Below, in pieces: positions 1-5,609 of a stretch of DNA of 5,681 nt (position 1 is the first letter of the stretch; every line of letters starts with the position of its first letter). The translations under genes and the position numbers were made by a program. The stretch covers positions 6,623-12,303 of the forward strand of contig DOCI01000274.1 in the NCBI GenBank assembly GCA_003503535.1, written 5' to 3'. Below the pieces are notes generated by a model that searched no databases, was not told the DNA's origin, and worked only from the letters and a program-made list of their open reading frames with translations. The stretch comes from Planctomycetaceae bacterium. GTDB taxonomy: Bacteria; Planctomycetota; Planctomycetia; Planctomycetales; Planctomycetaceae.

Positions 1-1165
1 ACAGAGCCGCCTGAAGATCATCGAGTGAAGTATCATTCCCGTTCAAACCATCCAGATCGATATTGATTCGCGTAGTGACAGTCGCTTCTGTAGCCCGATC
101 ATATATCTTGATTTCAAAGCTGCCATGTTTGGGAGTCAAACCCAGCCCGGCTGTATTCAAGCTGGCCGAGGTGTCATCAATTGTATTTGTCGCAGTGACC
201 GATTCATAACCTTTCAAGCCTTCTCCAGAGGCATGAATCAGGTTCACTTCCTGAATGACTGCTTGAGCGTACTTGTCCAGATCGTCGGCAAAACCCCCTA
301 GAATATTGTCCCGAGCATCAATCGCACCTCCCAATTCTCCTGAAGTGGATGTTAAAGGAGATTTCGATTTTGCAAAATTGACTTCGCTGGTAATGACACC
401 GCGGTCGGATTTCGTCGTCGTCTCAAGGTGCTGGGAGTTACCATTGAGGACCAGGAAGTCAGATCCTGAATGGACATCAATAGAGCCAGTACTATGTTCG
501 TTCGTGCGAATGGGGACAAGTTCGGAAAGACGATTCAGCGCGGTCAATCGTTCCGAACGCAGACCACCCGCCTGACTGCCATTCAGACCGGCTGACTCCA
601 GTCTTACAATTTGCGTATTCAGTTTCGCAATTGAATCGACAAGTCCGTTGACTTCATCGACAAAGCCTTTGATATCGCTTGTGAGAGCCGTTCGAGTCCG
701 GTCAACATTTGCACGGATATCCAGAATCGATGTCGCCAGTTGAGCTCCCTCTTGAAGTACAATTTGCCGATTGCTGATCAACTCCGGTTGATTAACAACC
801 TCATTGATAGAAGCAGAAAATGCATTGAGTTGCGAGGAGAGATCTCCAGAACCCAATTCTCCCAGGATCAACTCGAGTCGACCATAAACTTCGCTGCGAA
901 TATCGGCACTGCCTGCATCGGTATTGGCGGCATGCAGTTGCTGTTCGAGATGGTAATCGAGCTGTTGACGAATCCCGTTATCGCGGGCCCCGGTTCCCAG
1001 AATCAGTCCACCAGCTTCATAAGGTGTATTGGTTCCAAGACCAAGTTCTTCGCGAACATAACCGGGCGTATTCGCATTGGCGACGTTCTGACCGGCAACC
1101 TGAATCCCTGCTGTAAACAGCTCAAGGGATCGCCCGGCGGTCATTAATGTTGCATTGAGTCCCAT
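1..1165 (-). CDS. flgK: Flagellar hook-filament junction protein FlgK (HAP1), 5' part, cut by window edge
   Basis: FlgK is the first junction protein; it joins the hook to the filament after export by the flagellar type III apparatus. I translated this frame by hand from the ATG at 1165: it stays open for 388 codons plus one base to the window edge. Residues 1-40 carry the axial-protein N-terminus, with GRSLELFTAGIQVAGQNVAN followed by ANTPGYVRE, the counterpart of the SNN-ISN-GYTRQ motif of rod, hook and HAP proteins. A long helical part spans about 65-215. Residues about 290-320 (DDLDKYAQAVIQEVN then IHASGEGLKGY) match the conserved FlgK segment. Residues 349-388 look like a flagellin-hook IN-type beta motif (inference). 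Family members are usually about 450-650 residues, so the C-terminal part is missing here. The start fits the family N-terminus, but no Shine-Dalgarno is visible. FlgN, its chaperone, lies 36 nt upstream. Confidence 0.95.
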   Translation of the reverse strand, partial: MGLNATLMTAGRSLELFTAGIQVAGQNVANANTPGYVREELGLGTNTPYEAGGLILGTGARDNGIRQQLDYHLEQQLHAANTDAGSADIRSEVYGRLELILGELGSGDLSSQLNAFSASINEVVNQPELISNRQIVLQEGAQLATSILDIRANVDRTRTALTSDIKGFVDEVNGLVDSIAKLNTQIVRLESAGLNGSQAGGLRSERLTALNRLSELVPIRTNEHSTGSIDVHSGSDFLVLNGNSQHLETTTKSDRGVITSEVNFAKSKSPLTSTSGELGGAIDARDNILGGFADDLDKYAQAVIQEVNLIHASGEGLKGYESVTATNTIDDTSASLNTAGLGLTPKHGSFEIKIYDRATEATVTTRINIDLDGLNGNDTSLDDLQAAL

Positions 1166-1201
1166 AGTTACAGATTTCGTCGACAGAGTTTGAAATCGGA
1201 A

Positions 1202-1717
1202 TCAGATTGAAGCATCGAACAACGAGCCACCACCGGCATCGTATTGAGTGTTGGGGTCCTGATTATACGTTGCCTGTTTCATCCCTCGTTGAGCAATCAA
1301 CTCCAGAGCCGTGCTGTAATATCGTGAAGCACGATGTGCGAACGTCCATAACGACCACGACTGTTGACGAAGTTCCAGGCCGAGCGAGCGGGCTTCCAGG
1401 AATTGATCCATTAACGGTTTCAATGCCAGCCAGCCTTGTATTTGACAAACTTGATGAAGTGTTGCCCCTCTTGAACCGGTGCGCTGTAAATTGTGGAGGA
1501 GATGCTCTCGAAGTGAGAGCACCTGTGTAAGCTTTTGTTGCAGTAATCGTTCCTGTCTCTGCAGTTCGGTGACCTGATTGAAATCGCGGGCAATCAAAGC
1601 GGTTTTTTTAGCCGGATGCAGCGCGATCAGGTTTTTCTGAGCTGTTGTCAGTTCCGTAAGAAATCTGGAGATCTCTCTGGGATAACCGGTCAGTTCTTTT
1701 TCTGGTGCAGTCGACAT
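1202..1717 (-). CDS. flgN: Flagellar export chaperone FlgN
   Basis: FlgN is a small cytoplasmic chaperone that keeps FlgK and FlgL unfolded or unpolymerised and delivers them to the export gate. The 171-residue product has no signal peptide or membrane segment and is mostly helical. Residues about 14-78 show the family pattern of a leucine-rich helix, an acid/alanine segment (ALIARDFNQVTELQRQER) and a second helix with LLQQKL and LSLREHLL. A second helical half follows (about 97-145, with LELRQQSWSLWTFAHRASRYY) and then a flexible Gly/Asp tail (about 148-171). FlgN sequences are very divergent, so the call rests on the helix pattern, the length (family about 140-170) and the position directly before flgK, its known client. 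The ATG at 1717 is the only start here with a good Shine-Dalgarno (AGAGGA, 5 nt away). Some other helical export protein is the only alternative I would consider. Confidence 0.87.
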   Translation of the reverse strand: MSTAPEKELTGYPREISRFLTELTTAQKNLIALHPAKKTALIARDFNQVTELQRQERLLQQKLTQVLSLREHLLHNLQRTGSRGATLHQVCQIQGWLALKPLMDQFLEARSLGLELRQQSWSLWTFAHRASRYYSTALELIAQRGMKQATYNQDPNTQYDAGGGSLFDASI

Positions 1718-1891
1718 ACAAATCCTCTTTTAATCAAGGAACCATTGAGCCCGATGTTTTCCCATCAGACCTGGCGCACGGAGAAGCCGCACATTCGGTT
1801 CTATCATTAAAATCGGAATATATTACCAGCAGGGTGTGTAGCAGTTACCTTCAACTTGTCGGTTCTCCCGAAACTCGTCCGGTCGTAACGA
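1718..1891. other. 174-nt intergenic gap between flgJ and flgN, no gene found
   Basis: This is the largest spacer in the cluster. Read on the minus strand it has no open frame longer than 25 codons that begins inside it, and nothing resembling FlgM. It holds an isolated extended -10-like string, TGGTAATAT (about 1818-1826 on the minus strand), but the hexamer 17 nt upstream, GTAACT, is a poor -35. A separate promoter for flgN-flgK is therefore possible but unproven. There is no hairpin with a U-run that would separate flgJ from flgN as transcription units. Confidence 0.5.
1723..1728 (-). promoter_or_regulatory. Shine-Dalgarno of flgN
   Basis: The minus strand reads AGAGGA, then TTTGT, then the ATG of flgN at 1717. 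The 5-nt spacing and the GAGG core are what 16S rRNA pairing needs. It fixes the flgN start, and it contrasts with the other five genes in this window, none of which has a comparable site. Confidence 0.8.
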
Positions 1892-2251
1892 TTAGGCAAG
1901 ATAGTTAATTTTACTGCCCGCTTGAGCCTGCTTCGCATCGAGATTATTACGGAAGCTTTCGTACAGGGAATCGCTGAAAGCAGCTCCATGATTCTCTGCC
2001 AGGTCTTCTGAAATCTGCTGATCAAGCTGCGATCGGAACGCCTGTTCGGCCTGTCCACCATCCATATACTGCACCGTTTGCTGAGTACTCCGTAATGCTT
2101 TGAGCATCTGCTTGTAAAAAGTACTCGCCACAAATTTCTGAAACGCTTTTTTTGTCGTCATCGAAGAATCTGGCCTGGCAGTTTGCTCAGTCATCTGATT
2201 GACAGAATATTGAGGCGACGCCAGTGACGACGAAATGGTGGAGTTGCTCAT
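1892..2251 (-). CDS. flgJ: Rod-binding protein, FlgJ N-terminal-domain type (no muramidase domain)
   Basis: The 119-residue product matches the rod-binding domain of FlgJ, which caps or stabilises the growing rod in the periplasm. The diagnostic part is residues about 37-100: FQKFVASTFYKQMLKALRST, then MDGGQAEQAFRSQLDQQISE and the amphipathic tail DLAENHGAAFSDSLYESF. This follows the family pattern of F...F...ML...R, then GG...F....D....LA, then G....L. Enterobacterial FlgJ is about 313 residues with a C-terminal peptidoglycan hydrolase; that domain is absent here, as in many non-enterobacterial phyla. No signal peptide is visible, consistent with export through the flagellar apparatus. The ATG at 2251 is used, but Met20 (2194) or Met31 (2161) could also be starts: residues 1-31 are Ser/Thr/Gln-rich and not conserved, and no candidate has a Shine-Dalgarno. 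Confidence 0.9.
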   Translation of the reverse strand: MSNSTISSSLASPQYSVNQMTEQTARPDSSMTTKKAFQKFVASTFYKQMLKALRSTQQTVQYMDGGQAEQAFRSQLDQQISEDLAENHGAAFSDSLYESFRNNLDAKQAQAGSKINYLA

Positions 2252-2258
2252 GGGAAGG
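2252..2258 (-). promoter_or_regulatory. Pyrimidine run CCTTCCC directly before flgJ ATG
   Basis: The seven bases before the presumed flgJ start are all pyrimidines, and there is no purine-rich Shine-Dalgarno within the preceding 20 nt (minus strand ...CCCCCTAAG-CCTTCCC-ATG). The same kind of run precedes flgA and flgI. Its role, if any, is unknown; it may mark an S1- or structure-dependent initiation region (inference). Confidence 0.4.
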
Positions 2259-2307
2259 CTTAGGGGGTGGGAGGTTAGCGATTTGAGGGCGACATTTTAA
2301 GCTAGAA

Positions 2308-2352
2308 AGAGCAGTAGGGTGCGTCAGGGCGCACCCTGCAATTCATTGCTCT
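2308..2352. repeat. Bulged hairpin/inverted repeat between flgI and flgJ, touching the flgI stop codon
   Basis: The core stem pairs AGGGTGCG (2316-2323) with CGCACCCT (2330-2337) around a 6-nt loop. It extends by a T-G wobble and a G-C pair to 2314/2339. After a 7-nt one-sided bulge, AGAGCA (2308-2313) pairs with TGCTCT (2347-2352), which overlaps the flgI stop (2351-2353). In the minus-strand transcript the stem is followed by ACTGCTCTTTCT, not a U-run, so it is a poor intrinsic terminator. It could stabilise the 3' end of upstream message, or be a copy of a dispersed intergenic palindrome; AGGGTGCG...CGCACCCT-like palindromes recur in intergenic DNA of several bacterial groups (recollection, not checked here). 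Confidence 0.75.
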
Positions 2353-3457
2353 AAATCTCTTCGTAAATTGCGTGGAGTTTGCCGGAGCGGGAAAGTTCTC
2401 GGAGGACTTCAATCATCGCTTCGCGAGGAACGCCGAGTTGGTTAAGAGCCTGTACAAGCTGGTCGAGTCTGGAGTTGGTGCGTGCCGATTGCTCATCGGT
2501 CAGAGGACGAAACTGAGCTCCATCGATGAAGTTTGTAGAGCCGCCAATCGTGATTTGTAAGTTGGGATGATTGATCAGCACAGGGCTCAATTCGACATCG
2601 CCGGAAAGAATCACAACTCCAGTCGATGTATTCACCTGCACGCGTGACATGCTGTGTGGTGAGGTTACTTTCAAGTCCATAATTTCGGCAATGAATTCAA
2701 TTGGCGTCTCTCGCCAAGTCTTAGGGATCGTGACATCGATAATACTGGGGCTGACTGCTTTGGCATGTTGTTTATCGAACGATTCAAAAGCAAACGCTTC
2801 GTTGACGACTTCAGTGATCATTCGAGCAGAAATAAAACTCGAGTGAGATTCATCGAGCAGAAGTCGGATTTTAGGATCGCCGGAGGATTGATCGACAATT
2901 TGCGAAAGATACTGCGAGCTCTGAAAGAGGTCGGCTTCGAGAACGATACCGCCGGGAATTCTGGCCTTTGTTTGTATGGACGCATCTTCAATCACAAGTG
3001 CTCCGGAAGCGGTTCCGACAAGTCGTTCATCGCGGATATCAGCCATTTGCAGGGGGGAGATCAACAAGCGTCCCCCGCGAAGGCTTTTTGCTCCGAGATA
3101 GGAACTGACATAGCAATCGAGCCGTTGTCCACGATTGAGTCCGGTTTTCGGAATGGTGGCATCGATCATCACAATCGCAACGTTATCTGCATCCCGAAGT
3201 TCCCGAGGGTCGAGCACGGGGGCATTCATATTTTTCATCGCGGTGGCCAATGCCCGAATCGTTGGCCCGGCATCACCACCGTCTCCTGTTCCATCCAATC
3301 CAATCACCAGCCCCATACCAGTCAAGCGGACTTCCTTATGCCCATGCAAAGTGCAAATACTCTCCAGACGCACCTGTGCAGAAAGTGTTGTGCTGAACAT
3401 CAGCAGGATGACCAGGGGAATGGCTTTCACACAATGATGGAGATGAAAGAACTTCAT
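2351..3457 (-). CDS. flgI: Flagellar P-ring protein FlgI
   Basis: FlgI forms the P ring, the bushing around the rod in the peptidoglycan layer. The 368-residue product has the family length and covers it end to end. Residues 1-28 are a Sec signal peptide (hydrophobic core AIPLVILLMF, likely cleavage after SAQ). The mature part begins VRLESICTLHG and runs into the hallmark LTGMGLVIGLDGTGDGG (45-61). Next come NVAIVMIDATIP (92-103), the block YVSSYLGAKSLRGGRLLISP (116-135), and the C-terminal helix LDQLVQALNQLGVP to SGKLHAIYEEI. Mature cysteines are at 35 and 115 only; the C-terminal position that is Cys in enterobacterial FlgI (SAGCLRA) is Lys360 here. The upstream gene flgA encodes its chaperone. 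The start at 3457 gives a proper signal peptide but has only CCCTCCC before it, no Shine-Dalgarno. The gap to flgH is 83 nt. Confidence 0.98.
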   Translation of the reverse strand: MKFFHLHHCVKAIPLVILLMFSTTLSAQVRLESICTLHGHKEVRLTGMGLVIGLDGTGDGGDAGPTIRALATAMKNMNAPVLDPRELRDADNVAIVMIDATIPKTGLNRGQRLDCYVSSYLGAKSLRGGRLLISPLQMADIRDERLVGTASGALVIEDASIQTKARIPGGIVLEADLFQSSQYLSQIVDQSSGDPKIRLLLDESHSSFISARMITEVVNEAFAFESFDKQHAKAVSPSIIDVTIPKTWRETPIEFIAEIMDLKVTSPHSMSRVQVNTSTGVVILSGDVELSPVLINHPNLQITIGGSTNFIDGAQFRPLTDEQSARTNSRLDQLVQALNQLGVPREAMIEVLRELSRSGKLHAIYEEI

Positions 3458-3464
3458 GGGAGGG
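3458..3464 (-). promoter_or_regulatory. Pyrimidine run CCCTCCC directly before flgI ATG, in a C-rich leader
   Basis: The flgI start is preceded on the minus strand by TTTCCCTCCC with no Shine-Dalgarno. Further up, the 3458-3540 spacer contains CCACCTCCCCCCAC and TTTCCCCTCACG, so the transcript leader is strongly C-rich and the template strand carries several G-runs. Start choice rests on the signal peptide, not on a ribosome-binding site. Confidence 0.4.
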
Positions 3465-3540
3465 AAATTTCGTTGTGGGGGGAGGTGGTTGTCGTGAGGG
3501 GAAAGAAAGATTGTGCATTGAGTCCGAGTGTCTAAACGAA

Positions 3541-4308
3541 TTAGAAAGGCCAGATCACATCCATGATTTTCGTTCCCCAGCGACGATTTGTACTTGAGTA
3601 AACACGGCCTTTTTGTCGTTTTTCGATATTCAGATTCGCAATATTTTCACTGAGGACCGTATTGTTATTTGCGATATCTTCAAAACGAATTTCGCCATGC
3701 AACGTGTATTCCCAGAGGTCATCGTTGGCATCGATACTTTTCCGAGCTTCGAGCACAATGTTTCCATTCGGACGGATATCGACGATGGTAGCCGCGATGC
3801 GATAAGTAATTCCCTCGGCATCGGTCACCTGACCGGTGGTTTGCAGTCGCTCCTGTTGACTGGCATCAATCGCTGGACTGGTGGTGGCGGAGTTCTCAAG
3901 TCTCAATCCATCGCTCAGGCGAACAAAGTCTTTTAATTCCGACTTGAATGTCGATGTTCGCTGACGATTAAATCGGGAGTTAAGCGTCACTTCCGACCGT
4001 TCACTGACGATCACGGTCACGATGTCGTTGATCATGTATTCCTTGAGAGGAGGTTCATCAATATAGATCAGCGAAAAATCTTTTACCGACGGAGGTGGCA
4101 ATTGATAGGAGGGCATTGGAGCCTGCTGAGGCATCTGTCTGTAATCTTGAGCTGGTGGCTGCTGATACGGATTTTGAGACTGCGGCTGATAGGGTTGCTG
4201 AGACTGCGGTTGACTATATTCATCAAAGGGTGACGGCCCCTGAGCCAGCACACTTTTCGATGAGCCCATTGCGAGCAGTATCAAACCAATAAGAAGTTTA
4301 ATTTTCAT
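3541..4308 (-). CDS. flgH: Flagellar L-ring protein FlgH, non-lipoprotein variant
   Basis: FlgH forms the L ring, the outer-membrane bushing of the basal body. The 255-residue product has a signal peptide (1-23, core LLIGLILLAMG, likely cleavage around VLAQ-G), a Gln/Pro/Tyr-rich linker (about 28-75), and the FlgH domain from about 78 on. Landmarks are INDIVTVIVSERSEVTLNSR (93-112), GQVTDAEGITYRIAATIVDI (159-178), RPNGNIVLEARKSI (179-192), LHGEIRFEDI (203-212) and the end VIWPF. Enterobacterial FlgH is a lipoprotein with a lipobox cysteine; this protein has no cysteine anywhere, so it must be anchored by protein contacts or beta structure (inference). The linker adds roughly 45 residues before the domain. 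The start at 4308 gives the signal peptide; TTTCC directly precedes it and only a weak GAGA lies about 10 nt up. It lies 60 nt after flgA. Confidence 0.97.
   Translation of the reverse strand: MKIKLLIGLILLAMGSSKSVLAQGPSPFDEYSQPQSQQPYQPQSQNPYQQPPAQDYRQMPQQAPMPSYQLPPPSVKDFSLIYIDEPPLKEYMINDIVTVIVSERSEVTLNSRFNRQRTSTFKSELKDFVRLSDGLRLENSATTSPAIDASQQERLQTTGQVTDAEGITYRIAATIVDIRPNGNIVLEARKSIDANDDLWEYTLHGEIRFEDIANNNTVLSENIANLNIEKRQKGRVYSSTNRRWGTKIMDVIWPF
4141..4212 (-). repeat. 24-bp tandem repeat encoding an 8-residue Gln/Pro repeat in FlgH
   Basis: Residues 33-40, 41-48 and 49-56 of FlgH read QPQSQQPY, QPQSQNPY and the decayed QQPPAQDY. At the DNA level the plus-strand string TGAGACTGCGG(C/T)TGA occurs at 4175-4189 and again at 4199-4213, exactly 24 bp apart. 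The first two units are near-identical, which fits a fairly recent duplication; the third has drifted. The unit is in frame, so copy-number changes would lengthen or shorten the linker without breaking the gene. Confidence 0.85.
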
Positions 4309-4368
4309 GGAAACATTTCTCGAAACGGCAGCATGTGTGAAGTGACCAGTTTCGCAAATAATTTAGTT

Positions 4369-5580
4369 TTAAGGCAATTGAGCAGGCTGGTTAGCCAGAA
4401 CACGATGTGAGCTTGACGATGATCGATGCAGGGGCGTCATCTGTGGTTGAGCTGAGGTCTGACGAATGACGCCAGCATTTGAAATTGGTTGATTGGGAGT
4501 TTTCGTTTCAATCAGTTCCAGCCCCGTCGATTCGACGGAAGTCAGGTTCTTTGCTGTTGATTGCGTGAGTGTCGGTGAGAGTGTCTGGTTCGCGGATTGA
4601 TCGTTCATTGAAATCACGGCAGCACGATAGCCAGAGACCCGCGCCACAATTCGTTCTTTACTGTCCAAAGGAGAAAGCGTTACAAATTGTCCAAGTGTTC
4701 CTTCTTCATGACATTTGCAATATCGCATCACAGAAATCGATCCGATTTGAGCAGTGACGGCGACAATATCATTTCGGCGAACCAGAGGCAGCATGCGGAT
4801 ATCATCTGCTTGGATTGCAGCCAGGGCTCTTATGTTCTTGGATGTTTCAGTTCCGACAACCGCTGAAGGTTCAGAAAATCCATCGGTTGCAGATTCCGCA
4901 TCAATCCAGATCAAATCGATTTCCCGGATGACCTGTCCGCGTGGCAAGCCATGCTTCAATGCCAGTAAACGGGGTTTCTGTGTGACGTGACACGCGACAG
5001 GAAAAGAAAATGGCGATCCCTCAGTCGATGTGAACGATACCGTCATCTGCTGCAATCCGATCCACGGCTGCTGACCACCTTGAATTGTTAACGTTAAACG
5101 CGGCGTCAATTCTACTGGTAGCGTAGCGACGCTGGATTCCTCCAGAGTGACTTCAATTGTTCCCAGGTCAGCAGATTGTTGAGAAAGAAAAGTTCGTATG
5201 GAGGCTTCAACATGCTCGACGAGTTGCCGATTTGCTATCGGCGCGACAGACTTGGAAATCGCTTTAGGACGTTCCTGAGTCACTATGGATTCTGTTGCTC
5301 CCACAAATCGCAAATCGGTTTGGTCGATTCCCCGCAATGCAAGTTCGCGACGAACGGTATCGAGTGGTATCCGAAATTCTCGACCGGCTGCAGGAGCTGG
5401 CCCGATGGTCAAATCTTCCAGATGTTCTTGAGTTGCCTGATCACATTCAGCAATTTCTGCGATGTCTCCCAGTCGCACGAGCAATCCCTGCATCTGCACT
5501 GCAGGCAATAGCCGAATCGTCGCTGCAAAGACCGGTGAGGTCAGCAGTGAGAAGATCACAATTGCCAGCAGAGATTTCAT
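4369..5580 (-). CDS. flgA: Flagella basal body P-ring formation protein FlgA, long form
   Basis: FlgA is the periplasmic chaperone that helps FlgI assemble into the P ring. The 403-residue product is much longer than enterobacterial FlgA (about 220). Residues 1-19 are a signal peptide (core LLAIVIFSLLTS, cleavage likely after VFA). An N-terminal segment (about 20-105) holds VRLGDIAEI and APAAGREFRIPLDTVRREL, typical of large FlgA forms. The SAF/ChapFlgA part spans about 200-318: KPRLLALKHGLPRGQVIREI, then IRALAAIQADDIRM, LVRRNDIVAVTAQIG, and GTLGQFVTLSPLDSKERIVA ending VSG. The final 86 residues are Ser/Thr/Gln/Pro-rich with no recognised fold. C288-K-C290-H291 lies where most FlgA proteins have a plain 'G.A..G..G' turn. 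The ATG at 5580 is directly preceded by CCTCCT and no Shine-Dalgarno. flgI, its client, lies two genes downstream. Family assignment is firm. Confidence 0.95.
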   Translation of the reverse strand: MKSLLAIVIFSLLTSPVFAATIRLLPAVQMQGLLVRLGDIAEIAECDQATQEHLEDLTIGPAPAAGREFRIPLDTVRRELALRGIDQTDLRFVGATESIVTQERPKAISKSVAPIANRQLVEHVEASIRTFLSQQSADLGTIEVTLEESSVATLPVELTPRLTLTIQGGQQPWIGLQQMTVSFTSTEGSPFSFPVACHVTQKPRLLALKHGLPRGQVIREIDLIWIDAESATDGFSEPSAVVGTETSKNIRALAAIQADDIRMLPLVRRNDIVAVTAQIGSISVMRYCKCHEEGTLGQFVTLSPLDSKERIVARVSGYRAAVISMNDQSANQTLSPTLTQSTAKNLTSVESTGLELIETKTPNQPISNAGVIRQTSAQPQMTPLHRSSSSSHRVLANQPAQLP

Positions 5581-5586
5581 AGGAGG
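5581..5586 (-). promoter_or_regulatory. CCTCCT directly before flgA ATG (anti-Shine-Dalgarno-like)
   Basis: On the minus strand the flgA start reads AAAGT-CCTCCT-ATG. CCTCC is the sequence of the 16S rRNA anti-Shine-Dalgarno itself, so it cannot pair with it; on the plus strand it appears as AGGAGG, but no plus-strand gene follows. The GAAGAAAG stretch about 8-15 nt up is purine-rich but a poor match. Whether the run has a role in initiation is unknown. Confidence 0.45.
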
Positions 5587-5609
5587 ACTTTCTTCAATTT
5601 TTGGACACT

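Noticed and set aside
740..1147. 135-codon plus-strand frame at the left part of the window
   Set aside because: It is antisense to the conserved N-terminal region of flgK, which reads through without interruption; no domain seen.
1730..1807. 25-codon minus-strand frame (MIEPNVRLL...) between flgJ and flgN
   Set aside because: It has no Shine-Dalgarno, is very short and resembles nothing known, in particular not FlgM; chance is the simplest reading.
1193..1819. The 10-mer AAATCGGAAT before flgK (1193-1202) and again in the flgJ-flgN spacer (1810-1819)
   Set aside because: Several shared 10-mers are expected by chance in a window of this size, and the two sites differ in position relative to the next gene.
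1807..2133. 108-codon minus-strand frame overlapping flgJ
   Set aside because: It overlaps flgJ in another frame, is rich in Arg/Ser and has no family resemblance; the FlgJ rod-binding domain explains the region.
3336..3518. 60-codon minus-strand frame starting in the flgH-flgI spacer and overlapping the flgI start
   Set aside because: Its Pro-rich translation comes from the C-rich leader, and it runs out of frame into flgI; a translated leader peptide cannot be excluded but nothing supports it.
2765..3535. 256-codon open frame on the plus strand opposite flgI
   Set aside because: It lies almost wholly antisense to a full-length, well conserved flgI and its translation shows no recognisable domain; it is a shadow of flgI codon usage.
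4309..4368. Short inverted repeat CGAAAC/GTTTCG in the flgA-flgH spacer
   Set aside because: Only 6 bp with a loop of more than 20 nt and no U-run; not enough for a terminator or operator call.
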